A stretch of DNA of 53,869 bases from an uncultured Duncaniella sp. (GCA_910578615.1 CAJTRI010000008.1:72896-126764); one strand, 5' to 3'. Positions 24,232 to 33,112 are shown, numbered from the stretch's first letter. Notes: generated by a model from the sequence alone, not told the origin. Numbers and translations: made by a program.

Positions 24232-26016
24232 ATGAAACTATTCAAATATATTGTATGTGGTGTTCTGATGACAGGCTCGTTGGCTGTCTTCACCTCATGC
24301 GATGATGATGACAAGGTTGAGGCTCCCCGCCTTTTCAGCCCCGTGGTCAAAGTCACAACGAGCAGCAACTCTCTTGTCTGCAAATGGCAGGGAATCAACG
24401 GCGCCGTCAAATATCAGCTCACGCTCAAAAAGGAGACTCCTCTTATTGATGAGAATGGCGAGAACAAATATGAGACAGTCGACGTCATCGAGGTGCCCGG
24501 ATCTCCCTATACTTTCGAGGATCTGGACTGGGACGACCGTTACCGTGTGGATATAAAGGCTGTCGGAGAAGGTATAGAGAGCCTTGTCTACAATGGTGAG
24601 GCCATCACTATAAGCTATCCCACCAAACTCAAATCTGTGTCAACCATCATTGATACGGGTGTGAAGATTGAGTGGAACGAGGATGACAAGGTTGCCGAGT
24701 GGACAGACGTGGCATATATCAATGTATTCACACGCAATGAGGATGGCACCGTAACTCCTTATCTTCCCTCTACCGTCGGTGGTGAGGATGTGACAAGCCG
24801 TGCCGAGGAACAGGAAGAGGTCGAAAAAGATCCCATCGTAGCTCCTGAGGAGAATCCTGACTACTACTACACACTCACAGAGGACAATATCAGAAACTCA
24901 TATTGCGATATTTATGGTCTGCAACCCAGCACAGAATACCGCATCGTGGCCTATAACAATGATGGCGAATATCGCGGACGTCGTGATTTCAAGACCAAGG
25001 ATTCCGAGGTTTATGAAAACCCTGACCTTGTTGTCGACCTTCGTAATTCAGTAGATTCCGACACCATCACCGGCGAGTTCATGGCTACTCTTCCAGAGAG
25101 GGCTATCGTGGTTCTCAAAGGCGGCCATGAGTATATCTGCAACAAGACCACTTTCCCCAAGAGCGTGACACTCACTACCGGCATGTCTCTCAGTGGCAAG
25201 GCAACTCTCAGAGCAGATGATATGGTCATCCTTGAAGAAAATACAGGTGACGTGAAGTTTGAGAATGTCCGACTCAGGACTAATGCCAAGGACACCGGTC
25301 TGGATAAGAATTTTGGCGGCAAATATACTTTCTCTCAGAGCAAGCAGCTTTCAGGTCTTAACTCGCTGGTATTTGAGAACGTTGAGTTGCAGAGTTATCG
25401 CGGAGTGATCCGTGTGAGAGACAAGGCTTCTGTCATCAACAACATTACGTTTAACAACTGTCAGATAGACAGCATTGCGGACTACTGTCTGTTGAATGTC
25501 GATGTGAAGGATGCCGAGGTTCGTAATCTCAACATCACCAACTCTACGATTACCCATGTTAGCCGCCGTGTCATCAACAGCACCAAGTCGGCCAAGGGTC
25601 TTGGCAATGTGAACATTGCGAACTGTACTATCGCCTATTGCGTAGGTGACGATGGCGGCGGTAAGTCATATAACATGTTTGAGCTGGGTGGAGCAGATTT
25701 CAATGTCGGCGTTATCTTCAATATGTCCAACTGTATTGTAGGCCCCGGTTTTATGAATGTTTCGACAAACGCACCGTTCGGAGGTCTTACACAGCTTAAC
25801 GGTGGTACATATGCCACAGTGAATGTATATATGACATCTGACGCACAGTATGCGATTAACAATGCCGGAGAACAGATGAACCCGTTCCCTGCCGTAGAGT
25901 CAATGACTGAGAAGTCTACGGATGTATGGGCCGATCCTCTGAAAGGCGATTTCTCAATCAAGAGCGCCCAACTCCCCTGCGCGGCAGCCGGTGACCCGCG
26001 CTGGCATGTACAGTAA
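24232..26016 (+). CDS. Surface lipoprotein, FN3-like repeats plus DUF4957/DUF5123 beta-helix
   Basis: This 594-residue lipoprotein (lipobox AVFTSC, then CDDDDKVEAP) starts at the ATG at 24232; a TTG nine bases upstream is less likely. Two fibronectin-III-like modules (about 30-120 and 125-260) precede a right-handed beta-helix (about 280-490) with repeated NITFNNCQID / NLNITNSTIT / NVNIANCTIA turns. This architecture matches DUF4957/DUF5123 proteins found third in pectin loci of Bacteroides. Such proteins probably bind pectin at the surface; a lyase activity cannot be excluded. It ends with DPLKGDFSIKS, a tail common in beta-helix polysaccharide proteins. Confidence 0.85.
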   Translation: MKLFKYIVCGVLMTGSLAVFTSCDDDDKVEAPRLFSPVVKVTTSSNSLVCKWQGINGAVKYQLTLKKETPLIDENGENKYETVDVIEVPGSPYTFEDLDWDDRYRVDIKAVGEGIESLVYNGEAITISYPTKLKSVSTIIDTGVKIEWNEDDKVAEWTDVAYINVFTRNEDGTVTPYLPSTVGGEDVTSRAEEQEEVEKDPIVAPEENPDYYYTLTEDNIRNSYCDIYGLQPSTEYRIVAYNNDGEYRGRRDFKTKDSEVYENPDLVVDLRNSVDSDTITGEFMATLPERAIVVLKGGHEYICNKTTFPKSVTLTTGMSLSGKATLRADDMVILEENTGDVKFENVRLRTNAKDTGLDKNFGGKYTFSQSKQLSGLNSLVFENVELQSYRGVIRVRDKASVINNITFNNCQIDSIADYCLLNVDVKDAEVRNLNITNSTITHVSRRVINSTKSAKGLGNVNIANCTIAYCVGDDGGGKSYNMFELGGADFNVGVIFNMSNCIVGPGFMNVSTNAPFGGLTQLNGGTYATVNVYMTSDAQYAINNAGEQMNPFPAVESMTEKSTDVWADPLKGDFSIKSAQLPCAAAGDPRWHVQ

Positions 26017-26060
26017 GCCTCCTCTCACCGTTCATCACATATTGTCATATTGTTAAGGAT

Positions 26061-26100
26061 AACAGCCATGGTTCTGAGAAGAACCATGGCTGTTTACTTT
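26061..26100 (+). terminator. Terminator of the susCD operon
   Basis: AACAGCCATGGTTCT and AGAACCATGGCTGTT form a perfect 15-bp stem closed by a GAGA (GNRA) tetraloop at 26076-26079, followed by TTACTTT. It lies 45 bp after the DUF lipoprotein stop. Confidence 0.8.
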
Positions 26101-26246
26101 GTGGTAGTGTATATGTAATGATTTCGTTCTGCGATATTGTTCATGATGTGTTCAAGAAGCTTGCCTAAACGTGTGTGATTGCTTATAAACTCGTCACATT
26201 TCAAGACTATAAGTATGTCGTCAGCGGTGGGATCAAACGGGACTAA
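26094..26246 (-). pseudogene. Remnant of a protein gene without a start codon
   Basis: The minus strand holds 50 sense codons with protein-like sequence (LVPFDPTADDILIVLKCDEF, later HTRLGKLLEHIMNNIAERN) ending in TAA at 26094-26096. An in-frame TAG sits directly upstream at 26247-26249 and there is no ATG near the N-terminal end. It could be the C-terminal end of a decayed gene. Its stop overlaps the susCD terminator stem. I do not recognise the family. The rest of the 370-bp gap (26250-26320) shows nothing I can assign. Confidence 0.3.
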
Positions 26247-26325
26247 CTAATAGCCGGACAATCCGATTTTAAGCAAATAAAGCGTTCGCGGCTATCTCTG
26301 GAACAACAGGTATAACCATAAAAGA

Positions 26326-26358
26326 ATATTCCCCGCGCCGTGTTGGCGCAGGGAATAT
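26326..26358. terminator. Terminator after gapA
   Basis: ATATTCCCCGCGCC and GGCGCAGGGAATAT form a 14-bp stem with one mismatch and a 5-nt loop. T-rich sequence follows on both strands (TCTTTTAT on the minus side), so it may stop transcription from both directions. Confidence 0.75.
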
Positions 26359-26389
26359 GTTTTATTGGCAGAGAAGTATCGGCGGGTTA

Positions 26390-27397
26390 TTAGCCGTTGT
26401 ACTTCTTCATGCGTGCGATGAGGTCAAGCACCTTGTTGGAGTAGCCGATCTCGTTGTCATACCAGCTAACAACCTTAACGAAGGTGGGGGTGAGCTGGAT
26501 ACCGGCGTTCTTGTCGAAGATAGAGGTGCGGATGTCGCCGAGGAAGTCGCTGGAAACTACTGCGTCTTCGGTGTATCCGAGGATGCCTTTGAGTTCGCCT
26601 TCGGAAGCCTCCTTCATAGCGGCGCAGATTTCGTCGTAGGTAGCGGGCTTGGCGAGGTTTACGGTGAGGTCAACAACAGATACGTCGAGGGTGGGGACAC
26701 GCATCGACATGCCTGTGAGCTTGCCGTTGAGTTCGGGGATTACTTTGCCCACAGCCTTGGCGGCACCGGTGGATGAGGGGATGATGTTGCCGGAAGCTGC
26801 ACGGCCGCCGCGCCAGTCCTTCATAGAGGGGCCGTCAACGGTCTTCTGGGTAGCGGTAGTGGAGTGTACGGTGGTCATGAGGCCGTCGGTGATACCGAAC
26901 TTGTCATTGAGAACCTTGGCGATGGGGGCGAGACAGTTGGTGGTGCAGGATGCGTTGGATACGAACTGCTGGCCAGCGTAGGTGTTGTCGTTAACACCGC
27001 AGACGAACATGGGGGTGTCGTCCTTTGAGGGTGCGGACATAACTACATATTTTGCACCGGCTTCGATGTGAGCCTGAGCCTTTTCCTTGGTGAGGAAGAG
27101 ACCAGTGGACTCTACTACGTATTCGGCACCTACTGCGCCCCAGCCGATTTCGGCAGGATTCTTGCAGGCGGTCACGCGGATGGCTTTGCCATTGACGATG
27201 AGAAGGCTCTTTTCGAGGTCATAGTCAACAGTGCCGTCAAACTGGCCGTGCATGGTGTCATACTTGAGCATGTAGGCCATGTAGTCAACGGGAAGAAGGT
27301 CGTTGATTGCAACTACCTCGATGTCATCGCGCTTGGTCGAAGCACGGAATACGAACCGGCCGATGCGGCCAAATCCATTGATACCTATTTTTGTCAT
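26390..27397 (-). CDS. gapA: Glyceraldehyde-3-phosphate dehydrogenase
   Basis: This 335-residue glycolytic enzyme oxidises glyceraldehyde-3-phosphate to 1,3-bisphosphoglycerate with NAD+. The NAD-binding start MTKIGINGFGRIGRFVFRA, the catalytic Cys in SNASCTTNCLAPIAKVL, the THSTTATQKTVDGPS-like loop and the C-terminal SWYDNEIGYSNKV are all present. The Asp in INDLLPVDYMAYMLKYDT favours NAD over NADP. It is monocistronic, with its own promoter and terminator. Codon use looks strongly biased, as expected for a highly expressed gene. Confidence 0.97.
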   Translation of the reverse strand: MTKIGINGFGRIGRFVFRASTKRDDIEVVAINDLLPVDYMAYMLKYDTMHGQFDGTVDYDLEKSLLIVNGKAIRVTACKNPAEIGWGAVGAEYVVESTGLFLTKEKAQAHIEAGAKYVVMSAPSKDDTPMFVCGVNDNTYAGQQFVSNASCTTNCLAPIAKVLNDKFGITDGLMTTVHSTTATQKTVDGPSMKDWRGGRAASGNIIPSSTGAAKAVGKVIPELNGKLTGMSMRVPTLDVSVVDLTVNLAKPATYDEICAAMKEASEGELKGILGYTEDAVVSSDFLGDIRTSIFDKNAGIQLTPTFVKVVSWYDNEIGYSNKVLDLIARMKKYNG

Positions 27398-27510
27398 AGT
27401 TTAAAGAAAAATTGGGTTTATTCTTTATTTGTGAAATTTCCTATCGGGGAACATGAACCTCCGAGCCGGATTATACATTACTATATAACGCCGGTCTCTT
27501 TTGGCCGGCA

Positions 27511-27537
27511 CAAAATTACAAATATTTTCAGAAACAA
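27511..27537 (-). promoter_or_regulatory. Promoter of gapA
   Basis: Minus strand TAATTTTG at 27511-27518 with a TTG at 27535-27537 (spacing about 16 bp, short). A small hairpin in the leader (GCCGG with CCGGC, 27490-27509) follows. Between this and mscL the sequence is A/T-rich and holds no gene. Confidence 0.5.
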
Positions 27538-27667
27538 GTCTATATTTTCTATGAAAATTATTGACCGTTATCCACCTTTTTGTGGATTTTTAAGCTAATT
27601 TTTTTCATAGTTGGGAAAAATTAGAAAAAATTGAAGTTATACGTCGATGTTTACGGATTTTTTTGCG

Positions 27668-27675
27668 TAACTTTG
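27668..27675 (+). promoter_or_regulatory. -7 box of mscL
   Basis: TAACTTTG, a full consensus match, 32 bp before the mscL ATG. A matching -33 element is not obvious. Confidence 0.55.
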
Positions 27676-27707
27676 ACCAAATAGTATTTATAAAAAATCA
27701 TTATATT

Positions 27708-28142
27708 ATGGCCTTCTTGAAGGAATTCAAAGAGTTTGCGATGCGTGGCAATGTCATAGACATGGCCGTGGGTGTCGTTATCGGTGCCGCCTTCGGCAAG
27801 ATAGTCTCATCGCTTGTCAACGATATTATAATGCCTGTCGTGGGAGTGGCCACTGGCGGCCTGAATTTCACTGATTACAAACTGGTTTTGCAGCAGGCCG
27901 TCATTGACGGCAAGAGTGGGGATATTATCACCCCGGAGGTCTCCATGAACTGGGGATCGTGGGTTCAGACGGTAGTTGACTTTCTGATTGTGGCGTTCTG
28001 CATATTTGTGGCTGTCAAGGCTATAAATAAGTTGAAGAGAGAGAAAGCGGCCAAGGAGCCAGCAGCTCCCGCTGTTCCCGAACCCACAAAGGAAGAGGTG
28101 CTTCTGACCGAGATACGAGACCTTCTCAAAGATAGGAAGTAA
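27708..28142 (+). CDS. mscL: Large-conductance mechanosensitive channel
   Basis: This 144-residue inner-membrane protein forms a homopentameric pore that opens under membrane tension and protects against hypo-osmotic shock. The N-terminus MAFLKEFKEFAMRGNVIDMA and TM1 (VGVVIGAAFGKIVSSLVNDI) are diagnostic; TM2 is VDFLIVAFCIFVAVKAINKL. The C-terminal bundle (KKEEVLLTEIRDLL-type) is present. I chose the ATG at 27708; the 15-residue extension upstream overlaps the promoter and is rejected. A hairpin terminator follows at once. Confidence 0.96.
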   Translation: MAFLKEFKEFAMRGNVIDMAVGVVIGAAFGKIVSSLVNDIIMPVVGVATGGLNFTDYKLVLQQAVIDGKSGDIITPEVSMNWGSWVQTVVDFLIVAFCIFVAVKAINKLKREKAAKEPAAPAVPEPTKEEVLLTEIRDLLKDRK

Positions 28143-28150
28143 AAACGGCC

Positions 28151-28187
28151 GCATGTGCCGGCGGAAATAGCTGATGCCGGCACATGC
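28151..28187 (+). terminator. Hairpin terminator of mscL
   Basis: GCATGTGCCGGC and GCCGGCACATGC form a perfect 12-bp stem with a 13-nt loop, starting 9 bp after the stop; GCATCCTTTCT follows. Confidence 0.65.
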
Positions 28188-28243
28188 GCATCCTTTCTGT
28201 CGGCACTTTGCTATATACCTTGAATCAATTACCTTAGTAATAC

Positions 28244-28609
28244 ATGAAACTGAAAACCATGATTCTTTCGGCCCTTTTTGCCGGGTCGGTAGCGTTACAT
28301 ACCGTTGCCGATGACAGGGTCATAACCGTTATTGACGGTTCTGTGACAGAGCGCACGTTATCAAAAATAACATTTGACGGTGATCTGGCAGTAATTGTGT
28401 TCTCTGACGACACATCCGAGACTGTGGATATGTCGCTGGTGTCCATCTTGTTTGCCGGCGAAGGGGAAAGCTTGCTTGACTGTGTCGTTTCCGATCCGTC
28501 TATTCCCTCGGGAGTCTATAATATGAGAGGACAGCGTGTGTCAGAGGATACCTCTGGCCTTATACCTGGTATATATGTTATAAACGGAGAGAAAATATTT
28601 GTCAGATGA
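28244..28609 (+). CDS. Small secreted protein with sorting-like C-terminal module
   Basis: This 121-residue protein has a signal peptide (MKLKTMILSALFAGSVALHTVA). Next comes a beta-rich unit (ITVIDGSVTERTLSKITFDG, then a similar VDMSLVSILF). The C-terminal module GVYNMRGQRVSEDTSGLIPG...IYVINGEKIFVR resembles the type IX secretion or surface-anchoring tails of Bacteroidetes proteins. Its stop overlaps the pectate lyase start by 4 nt (ATGA), so the two are translationally coupled. The function is unknown. A possible promoter (TTTG at 28207, TACCTTAG at 28230) would leave almost no leader. Confidence 0.75.
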   Translation: MKLKTMILSALFAGSVALHTVADDRVITVIDGSVTERTLSKITFDGDLAVIVFSDDTSETVDMSLVSILFAGEGESLLDCVVSDPSIPSGVYNMRGQRVSEDTSGLIPGIYVINGEKIFVR

Positions 28610-30981
28610 AGCGGTTGTCTTTTTGTATGCGTGGCATTTCTGGTGCTGTTTTGTTGCTCATGTCTGTTTGCTCATGGGCCGGAGAGTGGAATTTTTCAAC
28701 TGTATCTGCCTCTGACCAGGCAAATCTTGATGCCGATAAGGCTAACTGGACTTTTGACTCATCCAACAACCGTTGGAAAAACGCTGCCCCTATTGCTGAC
28801 GGGCCGCTCATGGCCAACGGTGTTGAACTTGATTTTGCAAAAGGGCTTATGGTGATGGCCGAGAATGCAGACAATATACGAGTGGACTCAAAGAAAGGTT
28901 CTCTCACGCTCAACAACAAGTCTGCACGTATCACCATCCCGGGGCTTAAAGCCGGAGACAGGGTGACGCTCGAAGGATGTTCGTCCAATTCGGGAACTCC
29001 GCGTAATTTGGAGGCTGTTAATCTCAGTGTCGTTTCGGGATTCGAGCCTTCGACATCGCGTACGGTTTCGACAGGGACTGTCATAGCCGATGGTGACGTG
29101 GTTATCAGTGCCACGGGTGGATTTTATGTCTATTCGGTTTCATCGACAGGCTCTTCCGATGTCCCTGAACCCGGCGGGACTGATCACTCGGCTGGTTATG
29201 CGCCGGATGAAAACCAGATGATGCTTACATTGGCCGACAATACCTTGAAATTCTATAATACAGCCTCTGTCTCGTCTATGGATTTTGACTCATCGGCAGG
29301 CTCTGTGACTGTCTCGCCGAAAGATGGCGGCTGGACTGACACCTATTCCGGCAATGTCCGTGCCATAAACTTTGCCAAGACAGAAAGTAATGGAGGAAAC
29401 GTCGAGATTGTCAACGGCGGTGTCAATATCACCGATGCACGCGGCTGGTTCGAAACGGTATGGCTTAAATGGGATATCCTTGAAGGGACGGATTCTTACA
29501 ATGTCTATGTGAAGGGAGGCCCGTATCATGATTATTATCGTATCGACCGTGAACTTGTGCGCAATTACGGATCATATGGAAGAGCCGATATACCCGGACT
29601 TCCCTCGGGAACATACACCGTCAGGGTTGTCCCTGTCATAATAGGGGACGAGGTGGCATCATCAGCCTCGGAAGCGAGGGGTATAGAGGTGAAGGCCCAT
29701 GATAGAAGCGGATTTGTTTTTAAGGATTTCAGCGGAGTCGGGGCCTATGCTGACAATGGTGCCCTCAAAGATGACGCACGTGTGATATATGTCACTGCCG
29801 AGACGGCCAAGACAGTGAGACTCAATGTTAGGCAGAGCGACAAGGATGGTGACGGAACCCCTTTCACCGGGTTGCAGGCTATTCTGAACGCCTTCCAGAA
29901 AGGAGTTGAAAAACGTCCGCTGGCTGTCCGTATTCTCGGGACTATCAGGGATACGGATATGGACGGCCTATTGAGCAACGAGGGATTGCAGATAAAGGGG
30001 CGTAGCGGATACTCGCCTGTGAATATAACCGTCGAGGGAATAGGGGAGGATGCCGCGATATGGGGTTTCGGCGTTCTTGTCCGAAACTGTTCGTCGGTGG
30101 AGTTCCGCAACTTTGCCATTATGCTGTGCATGGACGACTGTCTGTCTTTTGACACGGCCAACTCACATTGCTGGGTTCACAATATGGATTTCTTTTATGG
30201 GAAGACGGGCGGAGACGCAGACCAGGCAAAGGGTGACGGGACTGTTGACCTCAAAGGCCATTCGCGCTATATCACAATGTCTTACAATAGGTTCTGGGAC
30301 AGTGGTAAAAGTTCTCTATGCGGCATGAAGAGCGAGTCGGCGGAAGATTATGCCGACTATCATCACAACTGGTTTGACCACAGTGACTCGCGTCATCCGC
30401 GTGTGCGCACCATGACAGTCCATGTCTGGAACAACTATTATGACGGTGTCTCAAAGTATGGTGTCGGAGCCACTATGGGATCCAATGTGTTTGTCGAGGG
30501 CAATTTCTACCGTTCTTCAAAGAATCCCATGCTTATCTCGGGCCAAGGTACTGACGCCAAAGGTTCTGGGACATTCTCTGGTGAGAATGGCGGAATGATC
30601 AAGAGCTTTGGCAATCTATTTGCCGAGAAAGGCACATCTGGCGGTTATACTGCCGTCACACAATGTGTGTCGGAGAATGATTTTGACTGTTTCGAGGCTG
30701 TGACACGTGACGAGATTGTTCCTGACACGTTCAGAACCAAGACCGGCGGTACTCCGTATAGCAATTTTGATACCGATACGTCGGTCATGCATTCCTATAC
30801 ATCGGTTCCTGCCGTAAAGGTTCCTGCAATGGTTACGGGATATTACGGTGCAGGACGACTCAACCACGGAAACTTTCTCTTTGACCTCGGTTATCCCGGA
30901 TCTGATAAGGATTATGGAGTGGTACCCTCCCTTAAAGCAGCTCTTGAAGGGTATATCCCGTCATCGTTCACTATATTCTGA
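28606..30981 (+). CDS. Pectate lyase, family PL1, multidomain
   Basis: This 791-residue exported enzyme cleaves demethylated homogalacturonan by beta-elimination. Order: signal peptide (about 1-25), a beta-sandwich domain (about 26-185), a short module MMLTLADNTLKFYNTASVSS (about 205-225), an FN3-like segment (about 285-360), then the PL1 beta-helix (about 375-790). PL1 features are GDADQAKGDGTVDLKGHSRY (Ca-binding region), HHNWFDHSDSRHPRVR with the catalytic Arg region, and VHVWNNYYDG. It has no lipobox. Together with PME and the GH28-GH105 fusion it completes the depolymerising set. It may be secreted or periplasmic. Confidence 0.92.
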   Translation: MKRLSFCMRGISGAVLLLMSVCSWAGEWNFSTVSASDQANLDADKANWTFDSSNNRWKNAAPIADGPLMANGVELDFAKGLMVMAENADNIRVDSKKGSLTLNNKSARITIPGLKAGDRVTLEGCSSNSGTPRNLEAVNLSVVSGFEPSTSRTVSTGTVIADGDVVISATGGFYVYSVSSTGSSDVPEPGGTDHSAGYAPDENQMMLTLADNTLKFYNTASVSSMDFDSSAGSVTVSPKDGGWTDTYSGNVRAINFAKTESNGGNVEIVNGGVNITDARGWFETVWLKWDILEGTDSYNVYVKGGPYHDYYRIDRELVRNYGSYGRADIPGLPSGTYTVRVVPVIIGDEVASSASEARGIEVKAHDRSGFVFKDFSGVGAYADNGALKDDARVIYVTAETAKTVRLNVRQSDKDGDGTPFTGLQAILNAFQKGVEKRPLAVRILGTIRDTDMDGLLSNEGLQIKGRSGYSPVNITVEGIGEDAAIWGFGVLVRNCSSVEFRNFAIMLCMDDCLSFDTANSHCWVHNMDFFYGKTGGDADQAKGDGTVDLKGHSRYITMSYNRFWDSGKSSLCGMKSESAEDYADYHHNWFDHSDSRHPRVRTMTVHVWNNYYDGVSKYGVGATMGSNVFVEGNFYRSSKNPMLISGQGTDAKGSGTFSGENGGMIKSFGNLFAEKGTSGGYTAVTQCVSENDFDCFEAVTRDEIVPDTFRTKTGGTPYSNFDTDTSVMHSYTSVPAVKVPAMVTGYYGAGRLNHGNFLFDLGYPGSDKDYGVVPSLKAALEGYIPSSFTIF

Positions 30982-31008
30982 AAACATATCATCGACAGAT
31001 GAGCCGGT

Positions 31009-31425
31009 TTATTTCTTGACATCGACCTCTATCTCCGGGTTGATGTCAAGAAGAGCCGCGATAAAACTCTCGGGATCTTTTGGAGACACGGCAACTGAGC
31101 GCCGAGGAGAATAAAATATTTCCAAACGGTCAAATGACAGTGCTGGCGAGCTTAGCAATGTGTGGCTTTTGCGGATGCGTATGATTTTAGCAATCGGAAA
31201 TTTCGCATGGAATAGCACACCGCTCTTCACCATAAGCATACCGTCGGTGATTGTGTAGTAGGTGTTACGGTATAGGTCTATGATCATTATTATGGAAGGC
31301 AGCATAGGGAGAAACAGCCACCAGTATTTTGGTTCCGTTTCGGAAAGGATGATTGCAAGGATGACGCCGAAACTGATTACGAAGAATATAAGAAGCGAAT
31401 AGCTTATTTTAGACCTGAATATCAT
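31009..31425 (-). CDS. Membrane protein with bacterial PH-like domain
   Basis: From the ATG at 31425 (MIFRSKISYS) the protein has about 138 residues. Two adjacent hydrophobic segments (SLLIFFVISFGVILAIIL and WWLFLPMLPSIIMIIDLY) precede a beta-rich domain (YYTITDGMLMVKSGVLFHAK, then FPIAKIIRIRKSHTLLSS). This resembles the bPH family of membrane-anchored PH-like proteins (DUF304-type). Role unknown. It faces the pectate lyase gene end-to-end; an inverted repeat at 31013-31052 lies inside its last codons. An ATG at 31467 would add 14 residues. Confidence 0.75.
   Translation of the reverse strand: MIFRSKISYSLLIFFVISFGVILAIILSETEPKYWWLFLPMLPSIIMIIDLYRNTYYTITDGMLMVKSGVLFHAKFPIAKIIRIRKSHTLLSSPALSFDRLEIFYSPRRSVAVSPKDPESFIAALLDINPEIEVDVKK
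31013..31052. other. Inverted repeat inside the 3' end of the PH-like gene
   Basis: TTCTTGACATC (31013-31023) and GATGTCAAGAA (31042-31052) form a perfect 11-bp stem between two converging genes. It might end the pectate lyase transcript while coding for the last residues of the facing gene. No T run supports this. Confidence 0.3.
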
Positions 31426-31521
31426 ATAATATTTAAGTATAAAGATAAAATTTTCGTAAAGATACAAAATAAATTGGATTTTATTAACAAATTTGTTTAT
31501 TTATTGGCTATTCGATTTTAG

Positions 31522-31529
31522 TAATTTTG
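31522..31529 (+). promoter_or_regulatory. -7 box of the Fe-S/AKR cluster
   Basis: TAATTTTG, 33 bp before the ATG at 31562. A TTG at 31504-31506 is closer than usual (15 bp). Confidence 0.5.
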
Positions 31530-31561
31530 CAGAAGAGTAAACCATCAATACCACATTATAG

Positions 31562-33049
31562 ATGTTAAGAACGGGACGTATTGTTCTGGCCCTTGTTTTC
31601 TGGGCCGGTATCACATTGTTGTTTCTGGATTTTACGGGGAGTGTGCACGCGTGGCTTGGCTGGATGTCACGGATCCAGTTTCTTCCTGCGGTATTAGCTC
31701 TTAATTTTGGCGTGATAGCGCTTCTTGTCGCACTGACCTTGTTGTTTGGCCGTGTTTATTGCTCTGTCATATGTCCTCTCGGGGTCATGCAGGATGCCTT
31801 TGGCCGTCTCGGGCGTCTCGGCAGGAAGCATCGTAATCGCTATGGCTATTCCCCGGCTCTCTCCTGGCTGCGCTATCTGGTGCTTGGTATCTTCATAGTG
31901 GCCATGGTGTCGGGCATCTCGTCAGTGGTGGTACTTCTTGCTCCTTATAGTTCTTATGGCCGCATTGTGAGCAGTCTTGCGGCCCCTGTCTATGTCTGGG
32001 CCAACAATATTCTTGCCTTAGTGGCAGAGAGACTGGACAGCTATGCTTTCTATGAAAGGGATGTATGGGTGAAGAGTGTTACTACACTTGTCACTGCCTG
32101 TGTGACGCTCGGCGTTATCGCCGTGCTGGCTTGGCGTAATGGCCGTACTTACTGCAACACCGTCTGTCCCGTCGGGACAGTTCTCGGACTTTTGTCGCGA
32201 TTCTCGTTGTTTGCTCCGGTAATAGACACTTCCAGATGTAATGGCTGTGGTCTGTGCGGCAGGCGTTGCAAGGGGGCATGTATAGATTCGGAGAACCATA
32301 AGATTGACTATTCGAGATGCGTGGTATGCATGGACTGCATCGACAACTGTTCGTGTGGGGCTATATCATATGGCCTGAGACGTCGCCGTAAGGGAGCGGA
32401 AGAGACTTCCGCATCAGATCAGGCGTCACGACGCGGCTTTATCGCCGGCGTAGGTGCGATAATAGGCACTGCGGCGTTGAAGGCCGAAGAGAAGACCGTT
32501 GACGGTGGTCTCGCCTTGATTGTGGATAAGAAGACTCCTGTGCGCAGGACTCCCATAGTCCCTCCGGGTGCTGTCAGCCTGCGTCATCTGTCACGTCATT
32601 GCACCGCATGCCAGCTATGTGTTTCAGCATGTCCGAACGGTGTGCTGCGCCCTTCCGCAGACCTTGATACGTTCATGCAGCCTGAGTCGTCATACGAACG
32701 CGGATACTGCCGCCCGGAATGCACGAGATGTTCGGACGTGTGTCCGTCAGGAGCTATTAGGAAAATAACGCGTGCGGAGAAGTCCTCCATACAGATAGGC
32801 CATGCCGTCTGGGTGAAGGCCAACTGTATTCCGATTACTGACGGCGTGAGATGTGGTAACTGTGCCCGTCATTGTCCTGTCGGGGCGATTACCATGGTGC
32901 CGTCAGATCCGTCAGACGAGTCATCCGTAAGGATTCCTGTTGTAAATGACGAACGCTGCATAGGCTGTGGGGCATGTGAGAACCTGTGTCCGTCACGCCC
33001 GTTCAGCGCCATATATGTCGAAGGCCATGAAAACCATAGGATTATCTGA
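31562..33049 (+). CDS. NapH/NapG-like fused membrane Fe-S protein
   Basis: This 495-residue protein starts with four membrane segments (about 5-24, 40-62, 100-127, 165-192). It carries two cytoplasmic CxxxCP motifs (VYCSVICPLG and TYCNTVCPVG), as in NapH and related quinol dehydrogenases. Two 4Fe-4S motifs follow (CNGCGLCGRRC, CVVCMDCIDNC). Near residue 290 a twin-arginine-like stretch SRRGFIAGVGAIIG appears, followed by four more cluster motifs (CTACQLCVSACP, CTRCSDVCP, CGNCARHCP, CIGCGACENLCP), an order like NapG. It looks like a NapH-NapG fusion that passes electrons from menaquinol. The aldo/keto reductase downstream is the likely partner; this is inference. Confidence 0.85.
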   Translation: MLRTGRIVLALVFWAGITLLFLDFTGSVHAWLGWMSRIQFLPAVLALNFGVIALLVALTLLFGRVYCSVICPLGVMQDAFGRLGRLGRKHRNRYGYSPALSWLRYLVLGIFIVAMVSGISSVVVLLAPYSSYGRIVSSLAAPVYVWANNILALVAERLDSYAFYERDVWVKSVTTLVTACVTLGVIAVLAWRNGRTYCNTVCPVGTVLGLLSRFSLFAPVIDTSRCNGCGLCGRRCKGACIDSENHKIDYSRCVVCMDCIDNCSCGAISYGLRRRRKGAEETSASDQASRRGFIAGVGAIIGTAALKAEEKTVDGGLALIVDKKTPVRRTPIVPPGAVSLRHLSRHCTACQLCVSACPNGVLRPSADLDTFMQPESSYERGYCRPECTRCSDVCPSGAIRKITRAEKSSIQIGHAVWVKANCIPITDGVRCGNCARHCPVGAITMVPSDPSDESSVRIPVVNDERCIGCGACENLCPSRPFSAIYVEGHENHRII

Positions 33050-33112
33050 TCGGTGGGCCAAGGCTGATGAAGCAATAACAATTTAAAGTCACCTCAATAT
33101 ACCTAATCCCAA

